Positions 60,151-64,000 of a DNA stretch of 64,000 nt are shown piece by piece. The first letter of the stretch is position 1. Each line of letters begins with the position of its first letter. The DNA is from Vitellaria paradoxa (Eukaryota > Streptophyta > Magnoliopsida > Ericales > Sapotaceae), in the NCBI GenBank assembly GCA_019916065.1, contig CM034239.1, forward strand, positions 45,276,663 through 45,340,662, read 5' to 3'. Both the position numbers and the translations under genes were made by a program. Below the pieces are notes generated by a model. The model was not told the origin of the DNA, searched no databases, and worked only from the letters and a program-made list of their open reading frames with translations.

Positions 60151-60865
60151 GATTGTTAGTTTTTAAAGAGAAAGACATAATGCATGACATGACTGGATGA
60201 TACTTACTGAATCACTCGCTAGCTTTGCTGGCTACTTCGCTAAAAAATCCAACATATGTGTCGTGCAAATACAGAAGCTCACTGGCATTGCTGGTTTCTT
60301 CGCTGAGAAAAACAGTATTGATGTTAAGGCCGTTGGAGATTCACTGGTAAGCTCGCCCCAGCAAGATGTTGATCCAATTTTGGAAATTACTGATTTGAAC
60401 TGGATTCTTGAAACTATTATATATTGAACCCTTCTTCTAGGGTTTCAAGATAGAGAATGAGAGCCACATTGTCTATACTACTTCAAAAAGTTCTTAATTC
60501 TGTACTTAGCCAAAAATCATCATACACTTGAATTTTTGATCCTTGAGGTTGAGGATTGGTCTTTTTACTAGTGAATGTCTATCGTTGTGATACGAGCAAA
60601 ATCACAACGTAAGGGATCGAGGAGTTTTCAATTGTGTAACTTTGTGATTGTAACTTTGTAACCCGTTTTATATAGTAAAAGAAATTTGTAGATATCCTGT
60701 TTTTGGATTCCACGTTTTATTCCTTGTGTCTCTTCAAGGTTTCAACGTTGTGATTAAGTAATCTATTGATACTACGCTACGCATAATTTTCTTTCATTGG
60801 TATCAGAGCAGGATCACCTGTTTCAGTCTTTACTAACGGAGGCGAGATCTTGATAAGCTAATATC

Positions 60866-62475
60866 AATGGGTCTACCACGTGAAGAAGGATCAAGTACTC
60901 ATCCACTATGGTTTGATGGTTCGAACTATCCTACTAGAAGGCCTGAACAACAGCGTGCTTGATGACCATGGACGTTAAAGTCTGGAATGTTGCTCAAAAA
61001 ATGTTAAAGCATGCCTAAGATAAAAATTAAGGTGTTGAACAAGACAAGTGTATCGATCTTTGGACAAATGAGGAATTAGAGAAAGCTTAATACAACTTGA
61101 AGGCCATCAACACAATCTTCGCAGCTATCAACCCTAATGAATTCCAAAGGATCTCCAATTGTCAAACTACAAAAGAAGCTTGGTTGACTCTGGAACTGAC
61201 TCATAAGAGAGACACTATGGTGAAAACATCAAAGTTACAACGACTTACTACTTAGTTTGAAGAATTAAGGATGGGATAGTTAGAAACCTTTAATCATTTT
61301 TATGGACGGATTATCGACATCGTGAATTCCTGCTTCAATCTTGGTGAGCCCATGTCTAACCCTAAAATTATTAGAAAAATTCTTCGCTTACTTCCTTCAT
61401 CCTATGAGTCAAAGGTTACAGTAATTAAAGAGATGAAGAATATAGATGAGATGAGTTTGAAGGATTTGGTTGGTTCTCTTCAGATTTTTGAAGCCAATGT
61501 AATAAAGCCTAAAAAATCAAAAGGGATAGCTCTTAAGGTAATCAAAGAAGACAATGAAGCTTTTATTGACAGTGATAATTCTGACATGGAAGATGAGGAA
61601 ATTACGTTTTTTGCGAAAATTTACTAGGTATCACAAAAACTTTTTTTGCGAAGATTTTCGTCTTCACAGCTTTTACAATTACTCTGATTACAATTACTAG
61701 GGGATTACAAAAACTTCACAGCCTTCATAACACACTTAGATGAGAAAATTTACTAGGTATCACAAAATTTTACACGGACATGGGTAAGTCAAAATCTTCT
61801 CAAAATAACTCCACTGAGTTTGGTGAGTGTTCATATGTTAATTCAATTCATTCTTTTTCTTCCTCGTCTGACAATAAAAATATATTAGTGAAGATGATAA
61901 GTCTAAATTAATTGAAATGAATTGAAAGTTGTTAAAAGAAAATGGTAGGTTGAAAGTTAATGTTTGAGTCCTGAAGAAGGAAATAAAGTCTTGCAGCTCA
62001 ACACAGTGAAGTTGAAGATTCTTTACACAAGCTTGAAAAAGAATATGAGACTTTGAAAGACATAGATGTGGTACTCATAAACTAACTTGAAGAGAAGGAA
62101 AAAGACTACGATAAAGTTAAAGACGAACTATTTGAACTCCAAGAAAAGTTAAGCAAACCCTCAAAAAATTTACATGAGATCTTGGATTCACAACAAAGGG
62201 CTAAAGACAAGCGTGGACTGCGATTTGTCGAAATGTGTAATGCAAGGACTACAAAGCAAACTCAAATTCAAAAGCATTTGTGAAGCCTTCAACTCAACTT
62301 TTAGCTTCTACAAATCAAGCCACCACATCTACTCCACCTCAAAAGAAAGAATCAAAAAGGAATCAAGTCCCACTCCAGCCAACAAAAGGTAAATTAAGAG
62401 GTATGTTTAATAAATCACCTTTTGTTCCTGTTTGCCATCATTATAGGATACGTGGTCATATTCGTCCTAATTGAT
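60866..62475 (+). pseudogene. Copia gag, broken
   Basis: Starts MGLPREEGSSTHPLWFDGSN. It contains the UBN2-type gag core in pieces (INTIFAAINPNEFQ, KEAWLTLELTHKRDTM, ILRLLPSSYESKVTVIKEM, LVGSLQIFEANVI) and a Lys/Glu-rich coiled-coil stretch. It ends in a zinc-knuckle remnant VCHHYRIRGHIRPN, where the second Cys of CxxC is replaced by Tyr/His residues. Several in-frame stops occur (for example at 60960 and 61255). It is non-functional as it stands. Confidence 0.75.
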
Positions 62476-62713
62476 ACAAATTACATGGTTTGCCTAGAAC
62501 CTATGTTGACAAAAATCAAAATTTTTTAACCAAAATTGTCAAGTAGGTTTCAAATCTTTCAAAGTTATCTTACCTCATTTGACTCTACATTTTTTGCTTC
62601 CAGGATGGTGAGACAATTTTCATATCAAAAGAAAAATTTTCAAATTTATAATAAAACCACCACCCTAAGAAAAAGTTTTACAAAAACAGAAAGCACAAAT
62701 AAAAACTCGTGCA

Positions 62714-64000
62714 ATGTGGGTTAAAAAATCTGATTTAAAATGTTTTGTTGTACACGCTGCATTAAAAGCTTTAAATTCAAATTTGTGGTATCTTGATAGT
62801 GAGTGTTCTAAACATATGAGTGGAAATAAATCTCTTTTTACAAATCTAGAGCCATTGAGGGTGGGGTTATTACTTTTGGAGATAGGAACATATTTGTTTT
62901 GAAATGCAGAGGTGAAATCTCTACTTCAAGTTTTGATTGTTTAAAAAATGTGCTTTACGTTAAAAGATTAAAAGCAAGCCTTATAAGCATTAGTCAGTTA
63001 TGTGATGCCAAACATGTGATTCATTTTTTTTTAAAATGAATGTAAGATTTTGAATTCTAATGGAAAACTAATTATGCATAGCATTTGTAATACTAATTAC
63101 TACTATGTTATGGTTAACTCTAGTGGTATAGTGTGTAATGCAACCACTTTAAGTGATACTGAATTATCGCACCAACGTCTTGGTCACATTAATTTCCATG
63201 TTCTTTCAAACTTGGCCAAAGCACAGACCATTAAAGACTTGCCTTTGATGAATAATGACCATAAGAGTGTGTATGGACCTTGTCAACTTGGTAAACAAAT
63301 AAGAACTCCTCATAAAAAGATAATAAGTCTGAGGATTAAAAATCCACTTGATCTAGTGCACATTAACTTGATGGGACCCACACGTACACAAAGCATTGGT
63401 GGCAAGTCCTACATTATTGTGATGGTTGAGGATTATGCCAAATTTACTTGGGTTGACTTTCTTGTTGAAAAATCTGATGAGTTTAACTCTTTTAAATTTG
63501 TGTGTTTAAGATTACAACAGGAAAAGCAAGGGAAAATTGGTTGCATCACGAGAATCTGTACAGATCATGGTAGAGAATTTAAGAACTTAAAATATGCTAA
63601 TTTTTGTGATGAACAAGGAATTAAACATGAGTTCTTAGCTCTTAAGACTCCACAGCAAAATGGTGTAGTAGAAAGGAAAAATCAAGTCCTTCAGGAGATG
63701 GCACACACTATGCTTCATGGAAAAAAATTACCTAAGAAACTTTGGGCGGAGCTAGTAAATACTGTATGTTACATAGCAAATAGGGTGTACCTCAGAACTA
63801 GCGCAACTTAAACACCCTATGAGCTAAGGAGTGGTAAAAAGCCTACAGTTAAATATTTTTGACTTTTTTGGGAGTAAATACTATATCCTTAGGAATAGAG
63901 AGCAATCAGATAAGTTTGACCCATGGAGCAACGAAGGAATATTCCTAGGCTATTCTACTACAAGCCGTGCTTATCGTGTTTTTAATGAGTTTTCAAATTT
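62714..64000 (+). pseudogene. Copia protease-integrase region, broken and partial
   Basis: Protease remnant WYLDSECSKHMSGN (about 62790) has DSE where the family has DSG. After frameshifts, a longer open frame at 63050-63811 holds the GAG-pre-integrase (LSHQRLGHINF) and the integrase core. There the first catalytic Asp is replaced (VHINLMGP, normally D after HI/HV), while the second (CTDHGREF) and the Glu (TPQQNGVVERKN) are present. The frame then stops, and the continuation (FDPWSNEGIFLGYS, SRAYRVFNEF) is in another frame at 63900-64000. Confidence 0.8.

Larger units (their letters stand above)
60152..64000 (+). mobile_element. 5' part of a decayed SIRE-like Ty1/copia retrotransposon
   Basis: The 5' LTR ends at about 60796 (CTTTCA). 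It is followed at 60798 by the primer-binding site TGGTATCAGAGC, complementary to initiator-Met tRNA. The LTR start is uncertain; TGTTAG near 60152 is a candidate. Gag, protease and integrase follow in the normal order, with many stops and frameshifts. The long gag with a predicted helical stretch and the integrase style (TPQQNGVVERKN, HTMLHGKKLP) suggest the SIRE/Maximus lineage. The element runs off the window, so the 3' LTR and target duplication cannot be seen. Confidence 0.8.

Overview
The window is nuclear DNA from a dicot flowering plant. The genes have typical plant introns (GT-AG, short, AT-rich), plant TATA boxes and telo-boxes, and plant-only families: CYP718, PROTODERMAL FACTOR 1, XTH, RHM. 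The long AT-rich spacers are full of Ty1/copia, TRIM, SINE, MITE and Helitron-like elements. The species cannot be named from the sequence. No bacterial, organellar or viral segment, and no CRISPR array, was seen.

Layout. 1-1772: the end of a GC-rich hAT-like repeat, then a probable non-autonomous Helitron built from nested tandem repeats. 1773-6700: AT-rich spacer with a SINE carrying a 13-bp target-site duplication. 6710-11205 (minus): a UDP-rhamnose synthase (RHM) locus with promoter, 5'UTR exon, 5'UTR intron and coding intron all recognisable, but with a coding region broken by many one- or two-base indels. 11250-18140: AT-rich spacer with MITE-like elements. 18548-19573 (plus): an intact single-exon membrane-anchored alpha/beta-hydrolase-like gene. 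24150-28139: a Ty1/copia element whose gag-integrase block is inverted relative to its own LTRs, PBS and RNase H.

29407-58911 is the gene-rich part: PDF1 (minus), CYP718 (plus), PGPP1 (minus), three tandem XTH genes (plus), then PMD1 (minus). In Arabidopsis PDF1 and CYP718 are neighbours on chromosome 2 (At2g42840, At2g42850), and PGPP1 and PMD1 are neighbours on chromosome 3 (At3g58830, At3g58840), by my recollection of those loci. Those two segments are paralogous by whole-genome duplication, so this window appears to keep the unfractionated ancestral order, with the XTH array between PGPP1 and PMD1.

The genes serve cell-wall and membrane functions: UDP-rhamnose for pectin (RHM), xyloglucan remodelling (XTH x3), a secreted epidermal wall protein (PDF1), plastid phosphatidylglycerol synthesis (PGPP1) and organelle division (PMD1). 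Apart from the XTH array there is no sign of a pathway cluster. The XTH introns and flanks have been repeatedly hit by small retroelements: a three-LTR TRIM, a SINE pair, and a 1.2-kb copia deletion derivative just after the second gene. 59360-64000 ends the window with the 5' half of a decayed, gag-rich (SIRE-like) copia element.

I found no clearly new biological system. The strongest leads are the inverted copia element, the three-LTR TRIM, the ancestral gene order and the clustered indels in RHM.
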